Positions 12,201-23,330 of a stretch of DNA of 64,000 bases are shown here, piece by piece. A model generated the notes under the pieces. That model worked only from the letters and a program-made list of their open reading frames with translations, searched no databases and was not told where the DNA came from. The position numbers were made by a program, and so were the translations under genes. Positions within the stretch are counted from its first letter, which is position 1, and the number at the start of each line of letters is the position of its first letter. The stretch is taken from contig NGZR01000002.1 in assembly GCA_002197995.1 (NCBI GenBank), forward strand, positions 2,480,001 to 2,544,000, read 5' to 3'. Origin of the DNA: Gaeumannomyces sp. JS-464 (taxonomy: Eukaryota > Ascomycota > Sordariomycetes > Magnaporthales > Magnaporthaceae).

Positions 12201-15200
12201 TGGCTTCGACGGCGGTTTGACGTGTGGGAGATCCCTCGAATTATTGATCCTCTGGAACCAGGGAAGCTCTCGGGCGATTTTCGACGTATTTTGCAAAAAT
12301 GCCCGTCGCAGGAGTCTCTCCTGCTTCTCAGGGATGAATGGGCTCGCTACTCGAACTACTTCGACGCATGCCTTGACCAGCAGGGTCGGCGCAAGGCCAC
12401 GACGGCTCTAGCCAGGACTGCCGCCGCTGCACTGAGAGAGGAGGTTGGCTCAACTATGGTCTCATGCCGCGACGGTTCTTCCCGCCTTCTCTGCGATACC
12501 TTCACCATTTCCGTTCTGCCGCAGTGGGCAGACGCGGCCATGCTGTTCTACCAGCCTCTCCTCGATCTCCCAGCGCCTTCTTCCCCGGAGTGGCAGTTCC
12601 TCGAGCTGTTCGGCGTCACCATGAAGGACCACTTCGGTGTTTACCTCAGAATGGTAGAAAGGGTTCAGGGATCGACAGTTTCGAAGAAGTTTATCTCCTG
12701 GCTGTACAGCCGGATCCAGGAAAGGTTTGACGAAGACCCAGGGGCCGTGAGGTACGTCGGTCAACTGCGCTTCGAGGTATAAATGGCTTCATACTTAGGA
12801 CTCTCGCTAAGGCTAACGAATCACAGAAAGCTATTCGCGTCCACCGTCCTCTATATCCCTCACCCTCGTAATGGCGGCGAGGCTTGCTGGATATCCCAAA
12901 GCGAGTGCGTCTGGGAGGGTGCCAAATTCCTTCGCAAGTTTCATATCCTTGGAGAGATCTATCCCAGGTGTCAGACGCTCTTCACCAAAATTCTCAGCCA
13001 CATTACCTTGGACGTCGATGTGCTGCTGTTGGAAATGGAAGCCATCACAACTTCCACCCCACTGGCCATCATCACAGAGCTTTTCAAGCAGCTTGGAAAG
13101 AAGTCAAACGCCCTTGGGATAAACAAAAAGCAGGCACTCCGACTCATCTCCAAGAAGGTGTTCCCTGCTGATGAAGGCAGTGCAGACGGAGGCTTCGACG
13201 GTCTCTACTCTGGGACTCCTGATTCAGAGTGGTACATTGCAGATCGCCCTCACCTTCTCGCCAGCTTCAGGGGCATCGTATCGCTCCTAGCATTGGCGCC
13301 ATCAGACATCCTCGCCATCGTACCTCTAATCTCCGTCTTGAATTTTGAGGATAGACTGCTCTCCAAGATTTCCGTGGCCGGCATCATCACCCGAGGTGAA
13401 GTCCGGCTGGACGAGAAGCTCACGGACGAGTTCCGGGCAAAATCACAGTTCATCACCAGGTCCGTCTTGCCTAGGCCTTCGGCTGTCAAAACCGACAACT
13501 TGAAAGTCCCTCCCTAACTGTGGTCACATCAGGATGCTACCGCCTTCGACACCCGAGAGGGTCATTAACTAGCTGGATAGCCTGAAGGTGTTCATCGCAG
13601 ACCGAGTCCTCCTGGAATGGGGGATCACACCTATCGACGGCCGTTGGGCTGGTCGAGCAACCAAGAGACAAAAATACGACGACGGCATCCAGGCGGCCGT
13701 GCAGCCTCCTATCGGCAAGAGAGGCATTGAAGTATACCTTGAATCCGGCAGCGACTCATGCCTGCCCGTCGAGGTGGCGCGCCACCTGGCCGAGATATGC
13801 GGCATCGAGCAGTTGGCGAACATTGTTTACTTTGTGTTCAGCCAACGTAACCTGTCTTATATCAGAAGCTACCTCGACCGACAGGGCCTCTTGGAGTCAC
13901 GCCAAGAACCCCAGGGAGCAGGCGATGGCGTACCGAATGGCACGCGGGGCAGCCAACAAAGCGCAGCCGACGAGGATGATGACACACAGAGCGAGACCTC
14001 GGAACTGCACAACGAGGCAAGGGACAAGGGAATGGACCTCGTGATGCCCCTGGTGGATATCAAGCCTTCGCTTGGTGTCTCAGAAGACGCGAGAGCTATC
14101 GATGGTTCGGCCAACTTGGCTGGCACTCGGCCGGACGGAGGAAGCAAAACTGACGGGTTGGGGCCGCCGCGACCATACTACACCTGGCTCAACGAGCAAC
14201 TGGAGGTCCGTCCGTAGAGGCGCCGGTGGTGCCTCCGGACCAGGCTAACCTGGGATCTTCAGCATCGAGACCGGAAGCTGCGATTGGGTCTTACCCTAAC
14301 CCACTACGAGAGCGTCCGAGGATCGTTGGGGCGCCTAGCGTGGTGTTGGTGTCAAGCCCTCGGGACCTGCCACCTGAGAACTTCTCGGAGAGGGCCCCGG
14401 GAGGCCAGACGTTTCCCAGCCGTGCGCAGATATCTGATACAGGTACTTGCACTGTCATGATAGCTACCAACCCCGACACCAGAAGCGACCCTTAGGCGGC
14501 ATTTGCAGGTGAACTATTCGTACGCGCGAGCTTCCTTTCCTATTGCATCTCCCCATCCGCACTCTACCCGGTTCCGCCGTACTCACATGTGCTTTACAGG
14601 TCTCCAAGCTCCTTGAACACTATCTCGGCGTGGTATACGACCCCGAAACCCATTGGACCAGCGGTCTTCGAAAGAGGGCAGGCCATGCGTTTTCAGACCG
14701 CGACCTCGATTCTACGGCCACTTCCTTCACGCTCAAGAACATCCCCGCCATGACGAGCTTCCTCGTCCAGCGCTCCACATTCAAGGAGGCTGAAGCGTGG
14801 AGGGAAGAGACTCCCACATACCACCTCCAGGTTCAGACTACCGCTGATGGACAGACCTCGCCTTTCATCGTCGGTGCGGCAAATCTAGAGAAGGTAGGAT
14901 GCGCTTCTTCCTCTGGCCCCGCTCCCTCTCTATTGCCAAGATCATGGTGCTTGCCTACTAACCTCATCTTTCCTCCTGGAGCTGCTAGGCCCGCAGATGC
15001 AGAGTATTGGAGGACTATCCTTAGTTTGCCACGGATGTCTTTATACTTGTGCGGGCTTCTGATCTCTACACCAGTGCCCGCGCCGTCTTCTACATCAACC
15101 CATGGGGCATGTACGAAAGGGGCACGATGCGGCTGCGGCTAGAGACGGATTACTATGTCGCCGAAATCCACGAGGCCAAGCCACATATGGTCTTTGGCGA

Positions 15201-15340
15201 CTTTGGATATATTGACGTACGGAGGGCTGTGGTGACCCAGCGTAAGCCGGGCCTGGCGGGATACATCTCCGATGCCTTCGGACTTGCCGCCAGCCCTCAA
15301 ACGAACAGCAGCAGCCGAGCACTCAGCAACGCCCGGATAT
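9234..15340 (+). pseudogene. Sacsin-like Hsp90-type ATPase domain protein, broken
   Basis: This is a large fungal protein of the sacsin-like HATPase family. The first exon (MERPATREEAQAHIDHIRKS) joins over a 96-nt intron (9365-9460) to SEGLYQQSTRFLMELIQNAD, the N box of the ATP site. TGEKGIGFKSV, the G box, follows near 9745. The middle carries three tandem repeats of about 120 residues. Further introns fit at 12752-12826 and 13460-13532, and one ends just before VSKLLEHYLGVVYDPE. The C-terminal part has the AFAGELF ... TYHLQVQTT pattern of a NOV-type nuclease-like domain. In-frame stops lie at 10867 (TAA), 12061, 13570, 14493 and about 15021 (TAG). Frameshifts lie near 9580, 9762, 12115 and 14212. 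The stop positions are single transitions from CAA/CAG or TGG. The gene cannot make a full protein as read. The family is common in filamentous fungi and its role is unproven. Confidence 0.8.
11225..12200 (+). repeat. Three tandem protein-level repeats inside the sacsin-like gene
   Basis: Three units of roughly 355-375 nt each show the same order: an SHALFLFRTKW-like start (DILVSHALFLF, DALIAHTALLF, PALISHTVFLF), then FWVVSE/LWVISE/FWFVTE, then RRVYLKST/GQVYLDTT/EQVYLDPT, then FPSLH/FPFLH/FSFLH, and an acidic stretch with WL. The DNA copies have diverged, so this is old protein-level duplication and not a recent array. Confidence 0.8.
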
Positions 15341-15343
15341 CAC

Positions 15344-17196
15344 ATGTCGGACAGTCCGTCTATCGACCTCTATCTAACGACAGGACCATAATTACGCTTG
15401 CTCGAATTATACCCGGGCAACGGCCTCGAGGAGTTGCGAGGGCGGCTCCTCCATGTCTCCATCGACTCTCGGCCATCCTTTGATGCTATCTCTTACGTAT
15501 GCGGTTATAGCATCAAGCCTTTCACTCTCAGAACGCCCGAGGGTTCCATCGGCATTACTGCGTCGCTCTGCTTCGGGCTCCGTCGTCTCCGGCAGAGGCT
15601 CGGGTCGGTGCTCGTCTGGGCCGATGCCCTCTGCATCGACCAAAAAAGTGATGAAGAAAAGAGCCGCCAGATTCGCCTCATCCCTGAGATTTTCAAGACG
15701 GCACGACAAGTATCGGCTTGGATCGGCGAGGAGGCAGACCGGAGCGACCATGCGATCGACTGCCTCGCACAGTTGGCGTTTCTGCCGGCCCGCGCGCCGG
15801 CGACGTCGGTTCTGCCAGAGGATAGCGCAGCGTGGGACTCCATCAACAACTTCTTCGCGCGGCCATGGTTCCAGAGGGCCTGGGTGGTTCAGGAGCTCGT
15901 TCTCGCGTCGCGCGTCGTGGTGCTGTGTGGCGACTAGAGCGTGGATTGGGAGGACATCTATGCTGCTGCGGCAAAAATCTGCTCGCGTGAGGCGCAAACC
16001 TCGACGCACGGCGTCATGAAGTTGATTGCCCAGAAGCTTGCGGCCGTCCTGAGCCTGGGCGGGCTGCGAGAGAGCTACCACCAGGGACTAGCGCAACCCC
16101 CCCAAAGTCACGATGACGGCGGGGAGTTGGAGCAAGCTAGCGAGCAGCAACAGCAAAAACCCGAGCTCCTCACCCTTTTATATCGCTTCCAGCACACCAA
16201 GGCCACGCTGCAACGGGACAAGCTGTTTGCCTTGCTTGGCTTAGCGAGCGACTCCCTCGACGAGGCCCTCAACCCCGACTACAAGGCGCGGCTTGAAGAC
16301 GTCGTCCGGCGATACGCAGGGGTGTTCGTAAGCCGTGGCCATGGCTTGCGGCTTCTCTACCGTGCTGGTTTCTCCTCTGGCCGGTTCCCGTCTTGGATCC
16401 CGAACTGGATCACCAACACGCCGCGCCAGACCATCACTACGTGGCCAACCAAGCCAGGTGGCTTTTTCTCCGCCTGCACCGGCGTGGAGAGCAACATCTC
16501 CCTCTGCCCTGACGACGAAGGGGTCCTGATCACCAAAGGCTACGTGCTCGATACCATCGCAAAGGTTGGGAAGGCTTCGTTTCAGTCCTCGGACCGCATC
16601 CAGTATCTACAAGAACTCTCCTCCTTGATCGAGTCGCGAGGCTCCTACCCGACAGGCGAGAGGCTCTCCGACCTCGTATGGAAGATACCAATCGGCGACG
16701 CCAAAGAGCCTGTCGCCTCGTCCGCACCCGGCCCGGAGCAGCAGCAGCAGCAGCCGGTCGATTTCCGGGTCGCCTACCAGGCCTTCACGGAGTACCTCCT
16801 CCTGGGCGAACAGCACGTGACAGATTGGAAGACGGAGATGATGCAGGCGCGGGCGATGGCAAAGATCAAGCAGTTCTTGTTCCGCCCGCAGGAGCTGCGC
16901 CAGCTGCTGTGGCCGTACCTGCGGACGGCGCTGGCCTTCTCGGAGCACTTCTCTGCCGACGCGCGGGCTTGCGTCACGGCCGGGGGATACGTGGGGATCA
17001 TGCCCGGGCGGGCGGCCGAGGGCGACGGGGTGGTGGTCATGAGTGGAGGGGCGGTGCCGTTCGTGGTGAAGAAGTGCACTGACGAGGGACGAGATGGGTG
17101 CTGGGTGTTGTTGGGGAGTGTTATGTCCACGGGTTTATGCAAGGGCTACCGGAGTGGGCGAGGCAGATAGAGGCCGAGGAGATTCGGCTTTGCTAG
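15344..17196 (+). pseudogene. HET-domain (heterokaryon incompatibility) protein, broken
   Basis: HET proteins trigger cell death when genetically different hyphae fuse. The frame starts at MSDSPSIDLYL (15344), meets TAA at 15389, and then reads LRLLELYPGNGLEELRG, followed by FDAISYVCG, VLVWADALCIDQ and ARQVSAWIGEE. This is the usual motif order of the domain, and WFQRAWVVQEL follows. A TAG at 15935 interrupts GD and SVDWEDI. The later part has QRDKLFALLGLASD, PSWIPNWIT and a long linker with polyQ. Near 17110 a one-base shift separates the read frame from ECYVHGFMQGLPEW, the typical C-terminal pattern, whose stop is at 17194. So there are two stops and one frameshift; otherwise it is full length at about 615 residues. 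It lies just downstream of the sacsin-like relic on the same strand. Confidence 0.85.
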
Positions 17197-17374
17197 GGGG
17201 TTACTGTTTGGTCAGGCCGCGAACGGGTCAGCATAGCAAATGTCCATTCCTCTGCAAGCATTTTGCTTTACCGCAACAAAAAAAGGGTGGCTGGTAACAA
17301 AGAATTGGGAGACAGAGACGCGAGCAGCAAACCTTTTAAAGAAAAGATAAGAAGAAGGGGGGAAAAAAAAAAAG

Positions 17375-17384
17375 AAAAAAAAAA
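17375..17384 (-). terminator. RNA polymerase III T-tract terminator
   Basis: On the minus strand a run of T residues follows the tRNA 3' end after about 28 bases. More T-rich sequence lies beyond it. This fits a pol III terminator, although it is a little farther from the tRNA than usual. Confidence 0.45.
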
Positions 17385-17412
17385 CAAGCTGGGCGAATCC
17401 AACCATTTGTAA

Positions 17413-17496
17413 CTCTCTCGCCGGGAATTGAACCCGGGTCTCGAGCGTTGTGTTTGGAATGACAAGCTCGCATACTGACCACTATACTACGAAAGA
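17413..17496 (-). tRNA. tRNA-Asp (GTC) with a short intron
   Basis: The minus strand folds as a tRNA: acceptor stem TCTTTCG pairs with CGAGAGA (one G-T pair), discriminator G, A box TAGTATAGTGG, B box GGTTCAATTCC and T stem CCGGG/CCCGG. The anticodon stem CGAGC/GCTCG encloses a loop with GTC, and 12 extra bases (TTCCAAACACAA) fall one base 3' of the anticodon, the canonical intron position. Length is 84 = 72 + 12. No CCA is encoded. The neighbouring genes are unrelated. Confidence 0.93.
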
Positions 17497-17743
17497 CGAT
17501 CCTTGGTTTGTTGGTGGTGCCGGGAGCTCACAGCTTGCCCTAATAGCCCTATCGCGGGCCCCATTCCTGCCTGTGCCCGCGAGGGCGGCGTGAGTGGACA
17601 CTCTCGAGTCCGTTGTCCGGCCTGACTCGCATCTGATACGTCGGCATCGCCTTCCGCACTTCCTAATCAGGCAGGCAGGCGAGTGGGGAGTGGGACCCAG
17701 CCGATGCCCTAGCGGGTGAGGCTTTTGTCGCCGGAGTCGGGGC

Positions 17744-18147
17744 ATGCGGCACCTGACGACTGGGAATGTTGTTTGTTGTCCACGGCGCTGCTGTTTACTG
17801 GTCCGGGGATGGAAGCTTGCTGGGAGTGATTCGGCTCAGACGCCATCGTGTCGTGCCGCACCCTCGACTGCGAGTACCGGTTCTGGCTGGCGGCGGGGCC
17901 AGGGGCAGGGACAATGCCGAGGTCCGGGCCAGCTTCCTCGCCATCCGAGGACGTGTCCAAGAACTTTCACGCCGGAGTGGTCGAGGCCGTCGAGGGCGCC
18001 CGGCGCACCGCGTCGTGCTCTTCGTGCACGTCAGCATGGACACGCCCCAGGTCCCATGGTGCTCGACCACGTGCTACTGCTGGATATGCGCGACGGGGAC
18101 GGCCGGATCAGGAGGATTGTGCAGGTGAATCAGGGCAAGTCCTTGTA

Positions 18148-18148
<1 letters not shown>
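17744..18148 (+). pseudogene. Degenerate open frames of an unidentified protein
   Basis: Overlapping plus-strand frames give protein-like stretches (DCEYRFWLAAGPGAG, then in another frame HRVVLFVHVSMDTPQVP, then MVLDHVLLLDMRDGDGRI and VQVNQGKSL). They look like one C-terminal domain split by single-base shifts. The end resembles small alpha+beta proteins of the NTF2-like type, but that is a guess. A 53-base poly-G tract follows the last stop directly. Confidence 0.25.

Positions 18149-18149
<1 letters not shown>

Positions 18150-18202
<53 letters not shown>
18150..18202. repeat. Poly-G tract, 53 bases
   Basis: An uninterrupted run of 53 G. It lies between two degenerate coding regions. Its length may be wrong, because homopolymers of this size are hard to sequence. 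Confidence 0.9.
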
Positions 18203-18203
<1 letters not shown>

Positions 18204-18399
18204 GGCATTTCGCCTTTTTGGTCAGGACATTTCATTTTGCGGTTATTATCAAGCTATCCATATGGGAGATCGAGCTATAAGGTCTGCCCAGCGCCATTCC
18301 CACCTCTCTGCTCACCTACCTTCCTGGTACCTAGATTTCACTCTATTTTTGCCCGCCCTAATCGATGGACTTGTGCACCGCGACGAGTCCTTCCTCATA

Positions 18400-19599
18400 C
18401 TCTCCAGCACCTCTGACGCGCGCCGGGGCTCGAGCGGCGGGCCAGACAGCCCCGAAACGTGTCGACGACGGTGCCCCAGTACTCGTCGTGCTCGCTGGCG
18501 CCGCGCAGCGCCCCTGCTCCAGCAACCCGAGGCTCTCGCCAAAGGTCGGGTCGGCCACGAGGCCGAACGGGACGCACTGCAGCAGCCTGTTTAAGCCCAT
18601 CGTCATTGCCGTCGCCGTATCCTGCTCGGCCGCCCCGAGCATGTAGTCTTCAGTCGTCCCAATCAGGGCACATATGTGTGACCGCCCTCCACCGCCTCTT
18701 GCAAGTCTTCCTTGTCCCGCGCCTCGATCCACTCGCCCGCCGTAACGCCCGCCGCCCCGTCGCCGTCCCTGTTCAACAGCCCCAGCCTCCTCAGCAGCGT
18801 GCTGTCAAGCGTGCGCAGCTCCAGGCCGTGGGCCGGCCTCACAAAGTACAGCAGGCCTAGGCGGTCCTGGGTGGGCTGATCTGGGGGCGAAGTGGCGATG
18901 CGGTGGGCGCCGCTCCCAGGGTAGCCGACGGACCAGAACTGCAGAAAGTCGGCGATGTTGACGGCGATGGACGCTGGGTAGGGCCTTACCTACTTCCAGG
19001 AGCCGTCGCGCAAGCGGACATGCAGGCCGGCGACGGGCTGCCGGAGCAGCAGGCTAATGGTGCCAGAGCCGGCATGCCCTCCCGCGTAGACGTTGCCGAA
19101 CCGCGCGTTCTCCTTGGCCGGCTGCGCGTGGTAGAGCATGTAGTGTAGGTGGCGGTCGCTGATGTTGGCCCAGCCGTGGCCGCGCGCGAGCCCGTCACGA
19201 CCTCGGGCTGCGACCGCTCCAGCTTGCTGTCGAGCTTCCAGAGATTGTGGAACTCCACGTTGTCGCGCATGCCCGGGAACGGCTCGCGCGTATCCCGTAA
19301 CTAGTATCCGTCGTAGCTCCACGCGGTAATGTCGGCGGCGTGCTTCAGCTTCTCGGCCAGCGGGAGCTCGAACAGCGCCTTGACTATCGCCAACTCTCAT
19401 TCACCAGGTCCTAGCCGAGCCCGTAGTTGATGAGGTAGGAGAAGTCGAGCCGGTGCACGGCGTCACGGAGCTGGCTGGCGAGCCTCTGCTTGCCGCCGGG
19501 GGTGTGAAACTGCGACAGTTCGGGACTCGCGAACTCGGCCCAGTCGACTGGCGGCACGCATCCGATCAGCGGTGCAAGAAGGGATATCTCCGGCTACAT
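18400..19599 (-). pseudogene. 2-oxoglutarate/Fe(II) dioxygenase (isopenicillin-N-synthase-like), broken
   Basis: Such enzymes oxidise small molecules and are common in fungal biosynthetic clusters. The start at 19599 reads ATG TAG, then PEISLLAPLIGCVP and VDWAEFASPELSQFHT, then RDAVHRLDFSYLINYGL, a normal family N-terminus. After a shift come KALFELPLAEKLKHAAD and WSYDGY, then TAG. Next are MRDNVEFHNLWKLDSK, a shift, WANISDRHLHYMLYHA, GTISLLLRQPVAGLHV, then DGSWK TAG VRPYP and VNIADFLQFWSVGYPG, AHRIATSPP and RLGLLYFVRP. The HxD iron motif reads GHAGSG, so the metal-binding Asp is Gly. The distal His and the Arg region are still visible. At least three in-frame TAG codons and several shifts make it dead. 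It lies about 90 bases past the PKS relic on the same strand. Confidence 0.75.
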
Positions 19600-19689
19600 G
19601 GCCCACTTAGTTCTCCCCCGAAAGAAAGGCAGGGGAAAAAAACCAACGGACCCCGACGCCGTCAAACGCCCTTCAATGCAATCATCTCA

Positions 19690-22600
19690 TCTACAGATCT
19701 GATCCAGCGCCGCGGCGCCTAGTACCTCCATGTACTCCCGCAGGAAGCCCTCCTAGTCCCCCATGTAGATACCCGTATTCAGTTTAAACATCACCAGAGC
19801 CTTTTTGGCCGTGTCGTCCCGACATTTTGAGCGTGACGTTGTGGGTGTGCCCACCCGGTCCGCGGGCACGCTTTTTATTGTGGCCTCGCTAATGCTGTTG
19901 CCTTCAGTTTGGCCCTGCTTGTAGTCGAACATGGCATGGAAGAGTGGCTCCACGCTGCCATGGCTCAGCCGCTCCAGCAGCGCGTAGGTCAGCACCCCCG
20001 AGTGCTGCAATGCCGCCCGCACCAGCCCCTTCGTCCTGCCCATGGTAGCCGAGAAGGCTCCGCCGTCGTGAATCTGCGCCATCTCGACAAGCAGTTGTTC
20101 CTATGTCCAGCCGTCCAGGGCTAGGGTGTCGAGAGATCGACTACTGATGGAGTTAACTCCCTGGTCCATGAGCGGGGTGTCGAGGTTGACGCTGTCCTTG
20201 GGGAATTTGGAACGCCGCTCTCAGCTTCTCCGCCAGCCTGTCTAGCGGCGTGTCGCCCGTGTTAGTGTCAACTCCAGGACTGCTCGTAGAGTTTGCACCC
20301 AGGCCAGACTTACCGGTGATAATCTGTCTCATCACATCTACGGCAGCCACTTGCAGCAGACGGTCCTTGATCGAAATGCGGGTGTCCCCAGAGGCCCCGC
20401 CTTGCCCCTCCTCTCGGCCAGGACGAAGCGGCCAAGGCGAGGGTCTCCAAAATCTGGAATCAGCGCCGTGTTTTCTGGGTCGAGACAGCGCATGCCCGTA
20501 ATGACTTCGGCATCGCCGCGACTCTCGAGGTAGCCAGGTCGGCCTGCGACGGCGAGCAAACTGACCAAGAGCTGGCTCTGGGCTGCTCTGTCGTGTAGTT
20601 GTACCCGGGAACACCCGGCTGATAGTTCCAAGGGACGAGGTTGTGTGGAAACGAAGGCTACGTGGACTAAGGCCACGAGAGCGATACTGGAAGCGAAGAA
20701 GGCTGACGCCGTGAGGGCTACAACACGGGCATCGAGTGCAGCGTTTTCCAACAGCGTCTGAGCGATCAAGTCGGGGGCGACGGCAAGCAAGAATACTGGG
20801 CGACTGGGTCGAGGCTGGTGTTTACTGTAGCAGCCAAGGGCATCAAGCGACTGTGCTGAACTTGGACAAAAGAGCCATTCCCCCCACGACTGTGGTGACA
20901 GCGCCATTCCCGCCCGCGCTGCTTCCCAAAAGAGGTGGGAGTACCCCAAGCGACCAACACCCGGCGTCCTAACGAGCGAATGGCTGACGAGAACTGTGAC
21001 AACGGAAGGGCCACCGTCCTCCACAGGCGCGTACGACTCGTCGAACTACAGACATATCGTCCGGTCCGAGCCGGCGTGGCGCATCACGACGGCGTCTTAG
21101 CGTAGATTGCGGCCCGCCAGGATCCTCCTGCGCCGAGAGTTCAGCCGGTCGTCCATCTGCCTATCTGACCTCAAGCGTGAATTTCGCGCGCGTGCGGACG
21201 CGGTGTCAACATCCCTTGAAAGCATGTGGTCGAGCTCCGGTTCAGTAGTCCAGAGAATCCCGGCGCAGGCCATTCGGGGCCCTCCACAAGCCGCAGAAGG
21301 TGCCCGCACGGCTCGCGCGGGTCAAGTCGATTAAGCAAGCGTCCTGCGACGCTCAAAACTCGTATGTTGACGTTGAGGTGCTCGAGACGGAGTGCGCGTA
21401 GGAGCCCGATAGCCACCTAGTGAGGATGCACCACCCAAGCGTTCTCTACCACCCAGAGCATGTGTCGTGCCGCGTTGCAGACCCGTCGATGGCCGCAAAC
21501 TGCGCCTGGTCTAGACGTGCCAATAGCGGGCCGTCAGGCTCCGAGAGGACTGAGAATTTTGGCTTTGTTTGCATTGAACCCAATGCGCCCATCTCCTGAG
21601 GACGTGGGGTCACGGAGACCCGGTGGTCCGGGAGGTGTCTCGTCCAGCCTGGGCGCGCCGGCAGCACATCGGACGCGATGACCACGCCGTATGCATGCTT
21701 ACCAAACTTGGTTCTCCGGAGGACGCCACGCAAGTCGGCCAGGAGGCTGCCATAGTCCATAAGCTCGAAGACGTTTCTTTCGCCGAAGAAAACCTCTCGG
21801 AGGCCCTCGCCGACCCGCTGGATCAGCCGCACATGGGAGTTTGCGCCCCGCCCAAGGCCGCCGACAGGATATGGTCAGCATCCGCGCCGCTGCATCATGG
21901 CAGGGCGGGGTAGGATATACGTACATGTTAACCAGCTCCGCAACGTCAGTCTCAATGTCGGCTTCCAATACCGGGCCAGCTCGATGATATTCGCGAACCA
22001 TTTGACCTAGCGCTCGTGGCGCTACACCAAGCTACGCCTCTCGGTGGCAGTGTGCTCCTGCTGGAACTTTGAAACATAAATGTACACCACGTGCTCCATA
22101 ACGCGCGCGACGTCCCTGCCGTAGTCCATGGCCGCGCGCTCGGCCTTGTTGCGCAGCACATCAGGCTCCAAGACGTCCCCTCCCACCCCGTGAACATATG
22201 TTGGTCGTTGGCGGCTGTGACAGCCGAGTATGCCTTAGTCGCGGCGTTCTCTATTCGGAATACTGCCACCCCGCTGTTTCCGCTACCCGTGACGAAACCC
22301 CAACGTCGCCACGCACGGCGGCAGCATCCGAGTGTCCCACGTCCCCAGACGCGTGGCGGACGACAACGCGGCGGGGCAGAGTGGCGGGTTGATAGCAGTC
22401 TGGCCAATGGATGTGGAAACTAACAGCGAGCGCGTGGGCCTACCGCCGGGGGCCGAGGCGGCACCGATCAGGACTCGGAAGGCGAAACCTAGCACGACCG
22501 GATGCAGGAACAGCCGTTGCTCCGCATTATCATACTTTCGCGAGGGGCGGCGATGGCGTCGCATGCGTGGAAGCCGGCACGCCGGACCGAGGCCTAGCCG

Positions 22601-23330
22601 TGGAACTCGCGTGTGTAGTAGTAGCCCAGTGCGGACAGCTCCTCGTAGAAGGAATCGAGGCTGATGGGCGTCATATGCGGGGACGCCTCGGACGGCGGCG
22701 GGAGGGTTCCGTGCGAGGAGACCAGACCACAGGTCGCGACAACGCGGCCGCTGATGGACGGGGAGAGGACCGTCTCCCGAGCGAGACAACAATCGATGCG
22801 GAAAGACGCAGTAGATAGTCGGTGCCCGTACCGGGACGCTCGAGCCCTGCTTATTAGCTGCGACCCCAGAAGGGTGCCGTGAAGTATTCGGTGATGGCGT
22901 GCGAGCAGGTACCGCCGAAACCTGCCAGAGACGCTAGAGCCACATTGAAAAGCATCAGAACCTTGAGCCTACCTAATTAGGTGCCTACCAGAAGAATTGG
23001 CACTGGCGCGCATTGGCGTGCCTGGTGGGAGTTCCGACCATAGCTGAGGCCCTTTGCAATCGGCTCCAGGCTGCCGTAGAAAGGCTCAGCCCGAGGCGAC
23101 AGACGCTCAAAAGGGGAGGTCAGGCGGGACGAATCGGTGCTGCATCGCCAGAGAAACCTTGTGAAGGCCCTCGATGCCAGCTGTTCCCTTGGTGTGTCCC
23201 ACGACGGTCCTGATGCTGCCGACATACAGCAGCTTCTCTCCCCACCCGCGCGTTCTTGTTGCAAAGGAGCAAGGGGGTGCCCCCGGCCGGGTCGGCTGGA
23301 CCGGCCAGGGTTTGCATTACCACCCTCGTC
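19690..23330 (-). pseudogene. Highly reducing polyketide synthase with condensation domain, heavily decayed
   Basis: Fragments appear in the right order on the minus strand, in changing frames. KS C-terminus (about 23250-23045): [19 protein letters not shown] and [17 protein letters not shown] (about 22800-22280): SLDSFYEELSALGYYYTREF and LHPVVLGFAFRVLIGAAS. Linker and CMet (about 22200-21440): DVARVMEHVVYIYVSKFQQ, RLIQRVGEGLREVFFGE, YGVVIASDVLPARPGW and LARLDQAQFAAIDGS. KR end near 20480: EVITGMRCLDPEN and FGDPRLGRFVLAE. ACP near 20190: NLDTPLMDQGVNSIS, with the phosphopantetheine Ser in GVNS. Condensation domain (20080-19750): RAALQHSGVLTYALLERL and PLFHAMFDYKQGQ. Acyltransferase and enoylreductase are not seen; the KS-DH gap is too short for an AT. 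A complete enzyme would need over 8 kb; only about 3.6 kb remains. Confidence 0.72.

Noticed and set aside
17709..17960. Minus-strand frame of 83 codons beside the tRNA
   Set aside because: It overlaps a more protein-like plus-strand region, and its sequence is Ser/Pro-rich without motif.
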